Under the pieces are notes generated by a model that was not told where the DNA came from, made no database searches, and saw only the letters and a program-made list of their open reading frames with translations. 9,729 nt of DNA from Thermoleophilia bacterium (GTDB taxonomy: Bacteria; Actinomycetota; Thermoleophilia; Gaiellales; Gaiellaceae). The DNA lies in NCBI GenBank assembly GCA_016844515.1, contig JAERMP010000059.1:1-9729 (forward strand), in the 5' to 3' direction. The position numbers and the translations under genes were made by a program. This document shows, piece by piece, positions 1-5,409 of the stretch; positions within the stretch are counted from its first letter, which is position 1, and each line of letters begins with the position of its first letter.

Positions 1-209
1 GTCTCGCTGCGCCCGCCCCCGTACGCGTCGGCGGTGTCGAACGTGGTGAGGCCGAGCTCCCAGGCGGTGTCCATGATCCGGAACGCCTCGTCGCGCGGAA
101 TCCCCTGGCCGAAGAACGCCGGAGAGGATCCGACGCCGCCGAAGTTCCCGCAGCCGAGGATGATCCGCGAGACGGCGACTCCGCTGTTTCCGAGCTCGCG
201 CTGCTCCAT
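1..209 (-). CDS. Aldo/keto reductase, N-terminal part (runs off left edge)
   Basis: This is the first 69 codons of an NAD(P)H-dependent aldo/keto reductase; the rest lies beyond the left edge. The translation begins MEQRELGNSGVAVSRI and contains LGCGNFGG and then DTADAYGGG, the family signature. D58 and Y63 match the catalytic Asp and Tyr; the catalytic Lys and His would lie in the missing part. The start is an ATG at 209. A plausible Shine-Dalgarno (TAGGAT on the minus strand) overlaps the stop codon of the upstream MFS gene, whose end is only 9 nt away, so the two are probably co-transcribed and translationally coupled. The family reduces carbonyls or oxidises sugars and steroids in the cytoplasm; the substrate cannot be told from this fragment. 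Confidence 0.9.
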   Translation of the reverse strand, partial: MEQRELGNSGVAVSRIILGCGNFGGVGSSPAFFGQGIPRDEAFRIMDTAWELGLTTFDTADAYGGGRSE

Positions 210-218
210 GCGTCGATC

Positions 219-1382
219 CTACGAGGCCTCGGCGGTGTGCGCGCGCGCTTGTCCCGGCATACGCGCGAGCACGAACAGGCCCGCCAGTGAAGCTGCGGCG
301 GCCGCGAGAAAGACTCCGCTGTAACCAGCCGCGTCCGCCACCGCACCGAGGCTGACGGCGCCGACGGCGAAGCCGACATCGGCGAAGGCCGTGAACGTGC
401 CGACGACGGAGCTTCGATCGGCGGGGGGCGCACCTGCAATCGCGAGTGTCATCAGCGACGGGAAGGCGAGTGCCTGGCCGACGGCGAACACCACCGTCCC
501 CGCAATGAGCCCGACCTGGGTACTCCAGAGGCCGATCACGACGAGGCCCGACGCCAGCAGGACGAGAGCGAGGCTGGACGCACGTTTCGGTCCCAGTCGA
601 TCGGGAAGGCGACGACCGATGATCCGGATCCCGACGATGATCACGGCGAGGAGGAGGAAGAGGGGGCCGACGCCGTCAAGGCCGAGCTCACGTGCATAGA
701 GCGCGAGGAACGTGTAGTAGCCGGCGAATCCGAGCACGGCCGAAACGAGAACGAGTCCTGGGCGGAACGCGGCTGGATGGAGCAGCTTTCCCGACGACGG
801 CTCGTCGGTGACGGGCCGCGTCTCGGGCAAGAGGAGCCCCACCAGCGCCGCAATCACCGCGCTACCGGCGGCGACGAGCCACACGAGGTCGAACCGGTCG
901 GCGCCGAGAAGCGCCTCGCCGATGACAGGACCGAGAGCCAGGCCGCTCCAGAAGCCGATCGTGTAGATGCTGAGCGCCTCTCCCCGCCGGTCGACGGGCG
1001 CCAGGTCCGCGACGATGGTTCCGGTCCCGACGAAGACGAGGGCCTCTCCGACTCCGGTCGCCAGGCGGAGGGCGATCAGCGTCGCGAGGGTCCCCGTCAG
1101 GGTGTATCCAGCGATGGCGATCGCCATGACGAGCGATCCCGCGACGATGAGCAACTTGCGCCCGCGGCGGTCACCGAGACGACCGGCAAGCGGTTGTGCC
1201 ACCAGCGCCATCGGGCTCGACATTCCGACGGCAAGCCCGACGCCGATGTCGCCGACGCCCAGTGGCCCTCGGGCATAGAGCGGGAGCACGGGCAGGAGCA
1301 TCCCGATCGCGAGGAAGACGAAGAACGATGCGATGAACGTGAGGGCGAACGGCACCGTCACGATGCGATCGGCGCGGCTCAC
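219..1382 (-). CDS. MFS transporter (drug/multidrug efflux type)
   Basis: The 387-residue protein is strongly hydrophobic throughout and fits the usual 12-helix major facilitator fold in the inner membrane. MFS motif A is visible in the loop after TM2, GRLGDRRGRK at about residues 67-76. A weaker pseudo-repeat, GRRLPDRLGPKR, occurs in the middle loop before the second half. An acidic/basic central linker (about residues 188-205) separates the two six-helix halves. The motif and length suggest a proton-coupled exporter of small molecules; the substrate is unknown. The start is a GTG at 1382 with no close Shine-Dalgarno; a GGAGAG lies about 20 nt upstream, which is too far to be typical. It is divergent from the sulfite-oxidase gene across about 50 bp and heads a probable two-gene unit with the aldo/keto reductase. 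Confidence 0.92.
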   Translation of the reverse strand: MSRADRIVTVPFALTFIASFFVFLAIGMLLPVLPLYARGPLGVGDIGVGLAVGMSSPMALVAQPLAGRLGDRRGRKLLIVAGSLVMAIAIAGYTLTGTLATLIALRLATGVGEALVFVGTGTIVADLAPVDRRGEALSIYTIGFWSGLALGPVIGEALLGADRFDLVWLVAAGSAVIAALVGLLLPETRPVTDEPSSGKLLHPAAFRPGLVLVSAVLGFAGYYTFLALYARELGLDGVGPLFLLLAVIIVGIRIIGRRLPDRLGPKRASSLALVLLASGLVVIGLWSTQVGLIAGTVVFAVGQALAFPSLMTLAIAGAPPADRSSVVGTFTAFADVGFAVGAVSLGAVADAAGYSGVFLAAAAASLAGLFVLARMPGQARAHTAEAS

Positions 1383-1432
1383 CGGCCAATCGAATCAGAT
1401 CGACTCTCCAACGGGACGTTAGGCTTGGCGCT

Positions 1433-2491
1433 GTGGCCGACGGAATCAGCGTCGAGGAGCTCCAACTCGCGGCGCGGAACCACGGAATGCCGCTCGAGGC
1501 GCTGCGCTGGGAGGTTACGCCCGTCGGGCTCCACTACCTCCTTACCCACTACGACATCCCCGACGTCGACGCGGAGAGCTGGCGGCTCCAGATCGACGGG
1601 CTCGTCGACCGAGCGGTTTCGTTCTCACTCGACGAGTTGCGCGCCAGGCCCTCGGTCGAGATCGCGGTGACGATGGAGTGCGCGGGAAACGGCCGCGTGC
1701 ATGTCGAGCCGCACGTAGTCAGTCAGCCGTGGCTTCTCGAAGCGGTCGGGACCGCCCGCTGGCGCGGAACCCCGGTCGCCGGACTGATCGAGGAGGCGGG
1801 CGTCCACGGCGTTGCGGTCGACGTTCTCTTCACGGGCCTCGATCGTGGGGTAGAGGGTGGGGAGGAGCAGGCGTACGCCCGCAGCCTTCCCCTCGCCGAG
1901 GTCCTCTCTGGAGATGCGCTCCTGGCATACGAGATCAACGGTGCCCCGCTACCGCCGCAGCACGGCTTTCCGCTTCGGCTGGTCGTGCCGGGTTGGTACG
2001 GGATGACGAGCGTGAAGTGGCTCTCGAGCATCTCGGTACTGAGCGAGCCGTTCGACGGCTACCAGATGCGGCACAGCTACCGGACAAGGCAGAACGAGGA
2101 CGAGCCCGGCGAGCCGATCATGCGGATGGCACCGCGCTCGCTGATGATTCCGCCCGGAATCCCCGAGTTCATGAGCCGCGCGCGGATCGTTCCCCCCGGT
2201 CCGTGCGAGCTACAAGGCCGCGCGTGGACAGGAGAGTCCGAGATCGTCGGGGTGGACGTGTCGGCCGACGGCGGGATCACATGGCGCGGGGCCGAGCTCG
2301 ACGAGGACGCGCTCGGGCGTTGGGCGTGGCGCTCGTGGAGCTTCACCTGGGACGCCGAACCGGGCGAGTACGAGCTCTGCTGCCGCGCCAAAGACGGCGC
2401 TGGCAGCGCGCAGCCTCTCGAGCCGCCGTGGAACGTGGGCGGCTACATGAACAACGCCGTGCAGCGCGTCTCAGTGACGGTCACCTCGTAG
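1433..2491 (+). CDS. Sulfite oxidase-family molybdopterin-dependent oxidoreductase
   Basis: The 352-residue protein has the two-domain architecture of the sulfite oxidase family. The molybdopterin-binding domain spans about residues 45-215 and the Ig-like dimerisation domain about 240-350. The motif TMECAGNGR places C83 as the expected cysteine ligand of molybdenum. PPQHGFPLRLVVPGWYG and SVKWL (about 174-197) form the conserved cofactor pocket, and VSADGGITW is the hallmark of the C-terminal domain. There is no Tat or Sec signal and no haem domain, so it is predicted to be a soluble cytoplasmic enzyme. The family oxidises sulfite or reduces S- and N-oxides; the substrate and electron partner here are unknown, and no cytochrome or cofactor gene is adjacent. 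The GTG start at 1433 agrees with the family N-terminus (ISVEELQLAARNHG). No Shine-Dalgarno is evident, so the transcript may be leaderless. A strong hairpin follows the stop. Confidence 0.92.
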   Translation: MADGISVEELQLAARNHGMPLEALRWEVTPVGLHYLLTHYDIPDVDAESWRLQIDGLVDRAVSFSLDELRARPSVEIAVTMECAGNGRVHVEPHVVSQPWLLEAVGTARWRGTPVAGLIEEAGVHGVAVDVLFTGLDRGVEGGEEQAYARSLPLAEVLSGDALLAYEINGAPLPPQHGFPLRLVVPGWYGMTSVKWLSSISVLSEPFDGYQMRHSYRTRQNEDEPGEPIMRMAPRSLMIPPGIPEFMSRARIVPPGPCELQGRAWTGESEIVGVDVSADGGITWRGAELDEDALGRWAWRSWSFTWDAEPGEYELCCRAKDGAGSAQPLEPPWNVGGYMNNAVQRVSVTVTS

Positions 2492-2500
2492 CCCGAGACG

Positions 2501-2528
2501 ACGAAGCCCGCCTCGCGGCGGGCTTCGT
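2501..2528 (+). terminator. Hairpin terminator after the sulfite-oxidase gene
   Basis: A perfect 12-bp stem (ACGAAGCCCGCC paired with GGCGGGCTTCGT) closes a 4-nt TCGC loop, starting 9 nt after the stop codon. There is no U-run behind it, so it is a GC-rich, possibly Rho-assisted or tail-less terminator. A second, smaller hairpin follows at once. Confidence 0.7.
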
Positions 2529-2537
2529 ATTGGTGAA

Positions 2538-2553
2538 GCGGGCTTGCGCCCGC
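2538..2553 (+). repeat. Small GC-rich hairpin
   Basis: GCGGGC and GCCCGC form a 6-bp stem around a TTGC loop, 9 nt after the larger hairpin. It shares the GAAGCGGGCTT-like core of the first hairpin and may be a tandem terminator element. Alone it would be weak. Confidence 0.35.
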
Positions 2554-2557
2554 GCAA

Positions 2558-2650
2558 CGTTGACAGCCAGTCCTATTGTAGAGCCGTTAGCGCGGAGGGC
2601 GCCGGACTCGAACCGGAACCGACTTGCGCCGGTCGCACACGCTGTCAACG
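2558..2650. repeat. 10-bp inverted repeat pair flanking the tRNA-like 3' half
   Basis: CGTTGACAGC at 2558-2567 is repeated exactly, inverted, as GCTGTCAACG at 2641-2650, with 73 nt between. The right copy lies in the defective anticodon region of the tRNA-like element and the left copy lies just beyond its 3' end. It may be a recombination trace or a long-range RNA stem. Confidence 0.45.
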
Positions 2651-2679
2651 CTGCATCCCGCCTCGGGATTTCACCCTCC
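2593..2679 (-). pseudogene. Degenerate tRNA-like element (Ser-type 3' half)
   Basis: Read on the minus strand, the 87-nt element begins GGAGGGT and ends GCCCTCC plus a discriminator G. These form a full 7-bp acceptor stem including one G-T pair. The T-arm is clear: CCGG, TTCGAGT loop, CCGG (four of five stem pairs). Ahead of it, CGAC...GTCG gives a long variable arm as in class II tRNAs, and GGAGG at the 5' end is typical of tRNA-Ser. However, there is no normal D-arm (an ATCCCG/CGGGAT hairpin with a 3-nt loop sits there), and no 7-nt anticodon loop with a 5-bp stem can be drawn around TTGACAG. CCA is not encoded. It therefore looks like a damaged or recombined tRNA, or the remnant left at a tRNA integration site. 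A structured RNA that mimics tRNA is the alternative. Confidence 0.45.
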
Positions 2680-2737
2680 GACGCTGCGATCTAAGGTATG
2701 CGAGCCCGAGAAGTAAGTCTGCTGTCGCGACTCAATC

Positions 2738-2755
2738 GGCACACAATTGGCACAC
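2738..2755 (+). repeat. Short direct repeat GGCACAC x2
   Basis: GGCACAC occurs at 2738-2744 and 2749-2755, an 11-bp period (one helical turn) separated by AATT. It lies upstream of the DUF192 gene and beside the tRNA-like element. It could be a regulator or recombinase binding site, or chance. Confidence 0.3.
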
Positions 2756-2778
2756 CCTTGCTTGCCTATCGTCTCGAT

Positions 2779-3240
2779 GTGACCTCTCGACTCACAGGAC
2801 CCGCGGTGTTGCTGATGGCGGTGGTTGCCGGAACAGTCGTCGTTGCGGTAGCCGGCGCAAGTCCAACGGCATCGACACTGCGGCTCGACGGCCTCCCGTT
2901 CCAGCCTGAGCTCGCCCTCACTTCGGCGAGGCGTTCCGTCGGTCTCATGAACCGTCGCCCGGCACCCGCAGACGGGATGCTCTTCGTCTTCCCGAACGAC
3001 ACCACGGGCGGCTTCTGGATGAAGAACACGCTCGTCCCGCTCACGATCGCCTTCTTCGATGCGCGGGGCAAGCGCGTCCGCAAGCTCTCGATGACGCCTT
3101 GCCGTCAGGAGGTGTGCCCGATCTACAGTCCCGGCAGGCGGTATCGCTTCGCGCTCGAGCTTCGCGCATCCGACACTCGCCGTGCAGCGAAGCTCGGCTC
3201 GCTCGCGGAGCTACGACGCCTTAGCCGCCTCGCGAGCTGA
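2779..3240 (+). CDS. Exported DUF192 family protein
   Basis: From the GTG at 2779 the protein has 153 residues. It starts with a short basic n-region (TSR), then a hydrophobic core (GPAVLLMAVVAGTVVVAVAGAS), which reads as a Sec signal peptide or N-terminal anchor. The mature part carries the DUF192 signature in order: RSVGLMNRR (about 52-60), DGMLFVF (about 65-71), FWMKNT (79-84), IAFFDARGK, then PC-x4-CP (about 107-114) and a final LEL. Family members are small, single-domain and of unknown biochemical function. An in-frame ATG at 2698 would add 27 residues, but its AAGG is only 1 nt away and the extra part is not signal-like. The ATG at 2815 would cut into the signal peptide. No clear Shine-Dalgarno supports any start. 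The gene is convergent with the NTF2-like gene, with 64 nt between. Confidence 0.85.
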   Translation: MTSRLTGPAVLLMAVVAGTVVVAVAGASPTASTLRLDGLPFQPELALTSARRSVGLMNRRPAPADGMLFVFPNDTTGGFWMKNTLVPLTIAFFDARGKRVRKLSMTPCRQEVCPIYSPGRRYRFALELRASDTRRAAKLGSLAELRRLSRLAS

Positions 3241-3304
3241 CTCGACCATGGCAGCCGGATCCGCTTCGCGCGCGGGACGATCGCGATCGCAACGTCTCCC
3301 GAGT

Positions 3305-3730
3305 TCAGTGCGCCGGCGTGGACTTGCTCCATTCGGCGGCGTTTCCGAACCCGACCTCGTCCGGTACGCCGATCGAGAAGTGGCCGTGCTGGATCTTCCA
3401 AGCGCCGTCCTCCTTGACCATGACGACGGTTAGGCGGATCGGAGCTCGCATGTCACCGACGACGAAGGCGGGCTTGTCGGCCGCCCAGGCCACGTCGCCC
3501 TCTTCCCACGCGACAGGGTCCCCTGCCTCGAGCCCCACACCCTCCATGCCCCACGCCTGCTTTCCCGTCTCGCGGCCGGCGACCCACTCGTGGAATGCTG
3601 TGCCGACGATGAGCAGGTCGTCCTCTCGTGTAAAGACCCGATCGAAGCGCTCCATGTCTCCGGGCGTGGCTTCGGAAAACGCCTCGTAGAAGCCGAGTAG
3701 TGCATCTCGCGCTTCGGGTGACTCCAGCAT
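3305..3730 (-). CDS. NTF2-like / SnoaL-like domain protein
   Basis: The 141-residue protein starts at ATG 3730 behind a strong Shine-Dalgarno (GAGGAGG, 5 nt spacer), which rules out the longer upstream reading frame. It is a single NTF2-like cone domain of SnoaL_3 type: an N-terminal helix (ALLGFYEAFSEATPGDMERF), then FTREDDLLIVGTAFHEW, then alternating strands, ending with the typical DGAWKIQHGHFSIGVP. Such proteins include ketosteroid-isomerase-like enzymes and small-ligand binders; no function can be assigned here. It has no signal peptide and should be cytoplasmic. Its 5' end abuts or overlaps the start of the divergent amidase gene, so the two probably share a compact promoter region. 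Confidence 0.88.
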   Translation of the reverse strand: MLESPEARDALLGFYEAFSEATPGDMERFDRVFTREDDLLIVGTAFHEWVAGRETGKQAWGMEGVGLEAGDPVAWEEGDVAWAADKPAFVVGDMRAPIRLTVVMVKEDGAWKIQHGHFSIGVPDEVGFGNAAEWSKSTPAH

Positions 3731-4485
3731 GTCGACCTCCTCGCTTATTTGTCCCGGGCAGATTACGGCCCGTGCTCGTCCTTTGCGCCACCTTCGCAGG
3801 TGCACTCCTCGTGCTTCCGGCGAATGCGGCGAAGGAGGCACCCGTGGTCGTCATCGACCCGGGTCACGATCTCCGCGCGAACGCGGCGACAGAGCCGATC
3901 GGGCCGGGCTCGTCGACTCGCAAGATCAAAGACGGCGGTGGCACGCGAGGCGTCGTCACAGGGGTCGCCGAGGCGGAGTTGAACCTACGCGTCGCGCTTC
4001 GGTTGCGCACGATGCTCCAGGTCGCCGGCATGCGCGTCGTGATGACGCGGACGAAAACTGCAGGAACGAGCATCGGCAATATCGCACGGGCTCGAATTGC
4101 GAACGAAGCTGGGGCGGCTCTGTTTCTCCGTATCCACGCCGACGGCTCGACCGATCCGTCCGCGCGTGGAACGCACACGCTCTACCCGGCTCTTCGTCGC
4201 GGCTGGACCGACGATGTCTACGTCGCGAGCAAGCGAGCGGCGCGGATCGTGCAGACGGAGCTCGTCGACGCTCTCGGCTTCCCCGACCGTGGGCTTCAAG
4301 AGCGATCGGACTTCACGGGCTTCAACTGGGCCGACGTGCCTGTAGTCCTCGTCGAGATGGGCTTCATGACGAGTCCCAAAGACGATCGGCTGCTCGGAAG
4401 CGTCGCCTACCAGCGACGCGCGGCGCTCGGTCTCTGCCGGGGAGCGCTCCGCGTTCTCGGGCGCTCTGTTGCTGCCTGCGGCTGA
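3700..4485 (+). CDS. N-acetylmuramoyl-L-alanine amidase (Amidase_3), exported
   Basis: Zinc amidases of this family cut the bond between N-acetylmuramic acid and L-alanine of peptidoglycan. In the 261-residue frame, VVVIDPGHD gives the zinc ligand H56, AEAELNL gives the second ligand (most likely E91), FLRIHADGS gives H146, and VPVVLVEMGF gives the catalytic E219. The middle has the family's RARIANEAGAALF. Residues 25-44 are a hydrophobic signal-peptide core ending LPANA, preceded by RLRP, so it should be secreted. The start is uncertain: ATG 3700 and GTG 3718 include the basic n-region but overlap the divergent gene's first codons. GTG 3772 avoids overlap but leaves an uncharged n-region. 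No Shine-Dalgarno supports any of the three. There is no SPOR or other wall-binding domain. Confidence 0.92.
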   Translation: MHLALRVTPACRPPRLFVPGRLRPVLVLCATFAGALLVLPANAAKEAPVVVIDPGHDLRANAATEPIGPGSSTRKIKDGGGTRGVVTGVAEAELNLRVALRLRTMLQVAGMRVVMTRTKTAGTSIGNIARARIANEAGAALFLRIHADGSTDPSARGTHTLYPALRRGWTDDVYVASKRAARIVQTELVDALGFPDRGLQERSDFTGFNWADVPVVLVEMGFMTSPKDDRLLGSVAYQRRAALGLCRGALRVLGRSVAACG

Positions 4486-4569
4486 TTCCCCGTCGGGTTG
4501 GGAGGCAGGCTATGGTGAGTGCGTCGGTTTGGTGTTCGGGTCGCGCGCGAGCCCCAGAGAGGAACAACT

Positions 4570-4827
4570 ATGAGCTCGAAGAGACAGCAGACGATGGCGA
4601 AGGTGGCGCGCGAGCGCACGGTCAAGGAAAAGCGCCAGCGCAAGCTTGAGAAGAAGCAGGCGAAGAAGCTCGCGGCCGAGGGCGGTGTGCCGATGGAGGA
4701 GGACGCTTCGATCGTCCTTCCGCCAGACCTCAACGCGCGGTACGTCGACGGCGGCCCGCCTGAGCCCATGGCTGCGGCACCTGCGGCTGCCGAGGCGCCC
4801 TCGGTCGCTGATGCGAACGTGGAGTAA
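4570..4827 (+). CDS. Small lysine-rich hypothetical protein
   Basis: The 85-residue protein starts at ATG 4570 behind GAGAGG (7 nt spacer), a good ribosome binding site. Residues 1-35 are very basic and helix-prone (VKEKRQRKLEKKQAKKLAAE), likely an amphipathic helix or short coiled coil that could bind nucleic acid. Residues 40-62 are acidic and proline-containing (MEEDASIVLPPDLNARYVDG), and the tail is Ala/Pro-rich low complexity. I do not recognise a named family. Such small basic proteins are common in actinobacteria and are sometimes ribosome- or nucleoid-associated, but nothing here proves this. It lies 84 nt after the amidase gene on the same strand and is convergent with the gene ending at 4972. 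Confidence 0.72.
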   Translation: MSSKRQQTMAKVARERTVKEKRQRKLEKKQAKKLAAEGGVPMEEDASIVLPPDLNARYVDGGPPEPMAAAPAAAEAPSVADANVE

Positions 4828-4838
4828 GGTTGGCGTGA

Positions 4839-4942
4839 CTGGCCCCGCGTTCGGAACCAGGCCCTGAGTCCGCACTCCACCGACGCGCACGAGCGCGCAA
4901 GGCGAGGAGCTCAAGGCGAACGGATTCGGCCTGCGGGGCCAG
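4839..4942. repeat. Rod-like inverted-repeat element between convergent genes
   Basis: CTGGCCCCGC (4839-4848) pairs perfectly with GCGGGGCCAG (4933-4942), 84 nt apart. Further in, GTTCG (4849-4853) can pair with CGAAC (4917-4921). Alternatively GCCCTGAG (4861-4868) pairs with CTCAAGGC (4910-4917), seven of eight. CTCC can pair with GGAG, and a small GCGC hairpin can cap the rod. The whole element lies in the 144-nt space between convergent genes, so a bidirectional terminator is the simplest reading. A small structured RNA is possible, but I could not match it to SRP RNA, 6S RNA, tmRNA or RNase P RNA. Confidence 0.45.
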
Positions 4943-4971
4943 CCTGAAGAGAACGCCTGCGCGCTAACTAT

Positions 4972-5268
4972 CTAGGCGCGCTCTTCGATTCTCATCAAGC
5001 CGATCGTCACGATCGTGCGGTAGGTCGCGAAGGCGTGGTGCCCGGCTTGCAGGAGGTACTGGTCTCCGGCCTCGACCATGCGGCGGTAGACGTACAGAGG
5101 CACGCGCACCGACTTCTCGCAGTCGAACTTGTTGCACTCGCAGGCGAACTCGACGAGACCCTGCGGATCAGTAGCAGGACTCGATCCTGCGGCTTTCTTC
5201 TGGTTCGCCTTCCGTCGGGACGTCTGGTGGACGATCCCGTCTTCGGCGAGGCCTGTGTCAGTGACCAC
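4972..5268 (-). CDS. Small CxC-x4-C hypothetical protein
   Basis: From GTG 5268 the protein has 98 residues. The core is GLVEFACECNKFDCEKSVRVPLYVY (about 38-60), with C43, C45 and C50 in a CxC-x4-C arrangement that may bind a metal. It is followed by EAGDQYLLQAGH and an amphipathic tail. This pattern (FxCEC...C then a short acidic or hydrophobic stretch and PGH/AGH) recurs in small actinobacterial proteins of unknown function; that similarity is from memory and is not proof of homology. GTG 5268 has GAGAGG about 7 nt upstream. An in-frame TTG at 5304 would add 12 residues. A separate short reading frame with a much better ribosome binding site overlaps this start. The gene lies downstream of the cyclase on the same strand. 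Confidence 0.65.
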   Translation of the reverse strand: MVTDTGLAEDGIVHQTSRRKANQKKAAGSSPATDPQGLVEFACECNKFDCEKSVRVPLYVYRRMVEAGDQYLLQAGHHAFATYRTIVTIGLMRIEERA

Positions 5269-5317
5269 GAGAGGCCCTCTCGAACGGGAATCTCTTTGCA
5301 GCAACCGTGCGGCCCAT
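5258..5317 (-). CDS. Possible 19-residue leader ORF
   Basis: ATG 5317 is preceded by GGAGGAG at good spacing, the best ribosome binding site in this part of the window. The frame encodes MGRTVAAKRFPFERASRGH and stops at 5258, overlapping the GTG start of the CxC protein by 11 nt in another frame. It could be a leader peptide that couples translation to the downstream gene. It could instead be the true N-terminus joined by a frameshift or sequencing error. No conserved peptide motif is visible. Confidence 0.35.
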   Translation of the reverse strand: MGRTVAAKRFPFERASRGH

Positions 5318-5397
5318 GATCGCTCCTCCTGCCATGAACGGATAGGGAGGGCGCGGGCGGCGCCTTCGGTATTCGTCCTGTGTCAGTCGAGTGTACC

Positions 5398-5409
5398 GAG
5401 CACGTGCTC
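5398..5409. promoter_or_regulatory. 12-bp perfect palindrome, possible operator
   Basis: GAGCACGTGCTC is a perfect 12-bp palindrome without a spacer. It overlaps the stop codon of the cyclase gene and lies about 80 nt upstream of the short leader frame on the minus strand. As it has no loop it fits a dimeric DNA-binding protein better than a terminator. A single copy gives only weak support. Confidence 0.25.

Noticed and set aside
777..1670. A 297-codon plus-strand open frame overlapping the MFS and sulfite-oxidase genes.
   Set aside because: Composition is low-complexity and charged without domains, and both overlapped genes are well supported.
3241..3304. A terminator between the convergent DUF192 and NTF2-like genes.
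   Set aside because: The 64 nt contain GCGATCGC but no stem longer than a few base pairs and no T-run.
4486..4569. GCCTGC...GGCAGGC pairing after the amidase stop as a terminator.
   Set aside because: The stem is short, the loop is more than 20 nt, and no T-run follows.
4839..4942. Signal recognition particle RNA or 6S RNA.
   Set aside because: Size and rod shape fit SRP RNA loosely, but the conserved apical GGAA loop and AGCAG asymmetric loop are absent on both strands, and it is too short for 6S RNA.
4870..4974. A GC3-rich plus-strand frame ending ...GQPEENACALTI before a TAG, thought to be a peptide or tmRNA tag.
   Set aside because: There is no ATG, GTG or TTG after the preceding TGA, and no tmRNA 5' domain or acceptor structure lies nearby.
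5165..5200. A possible tRNA T-arm (GGACTCGATCC) in the CxC gene region.
   Set aside because: Only a 6-bp local stem is present; there is no acceptor, D or anticodon arm, and it lies inside a coding frame.
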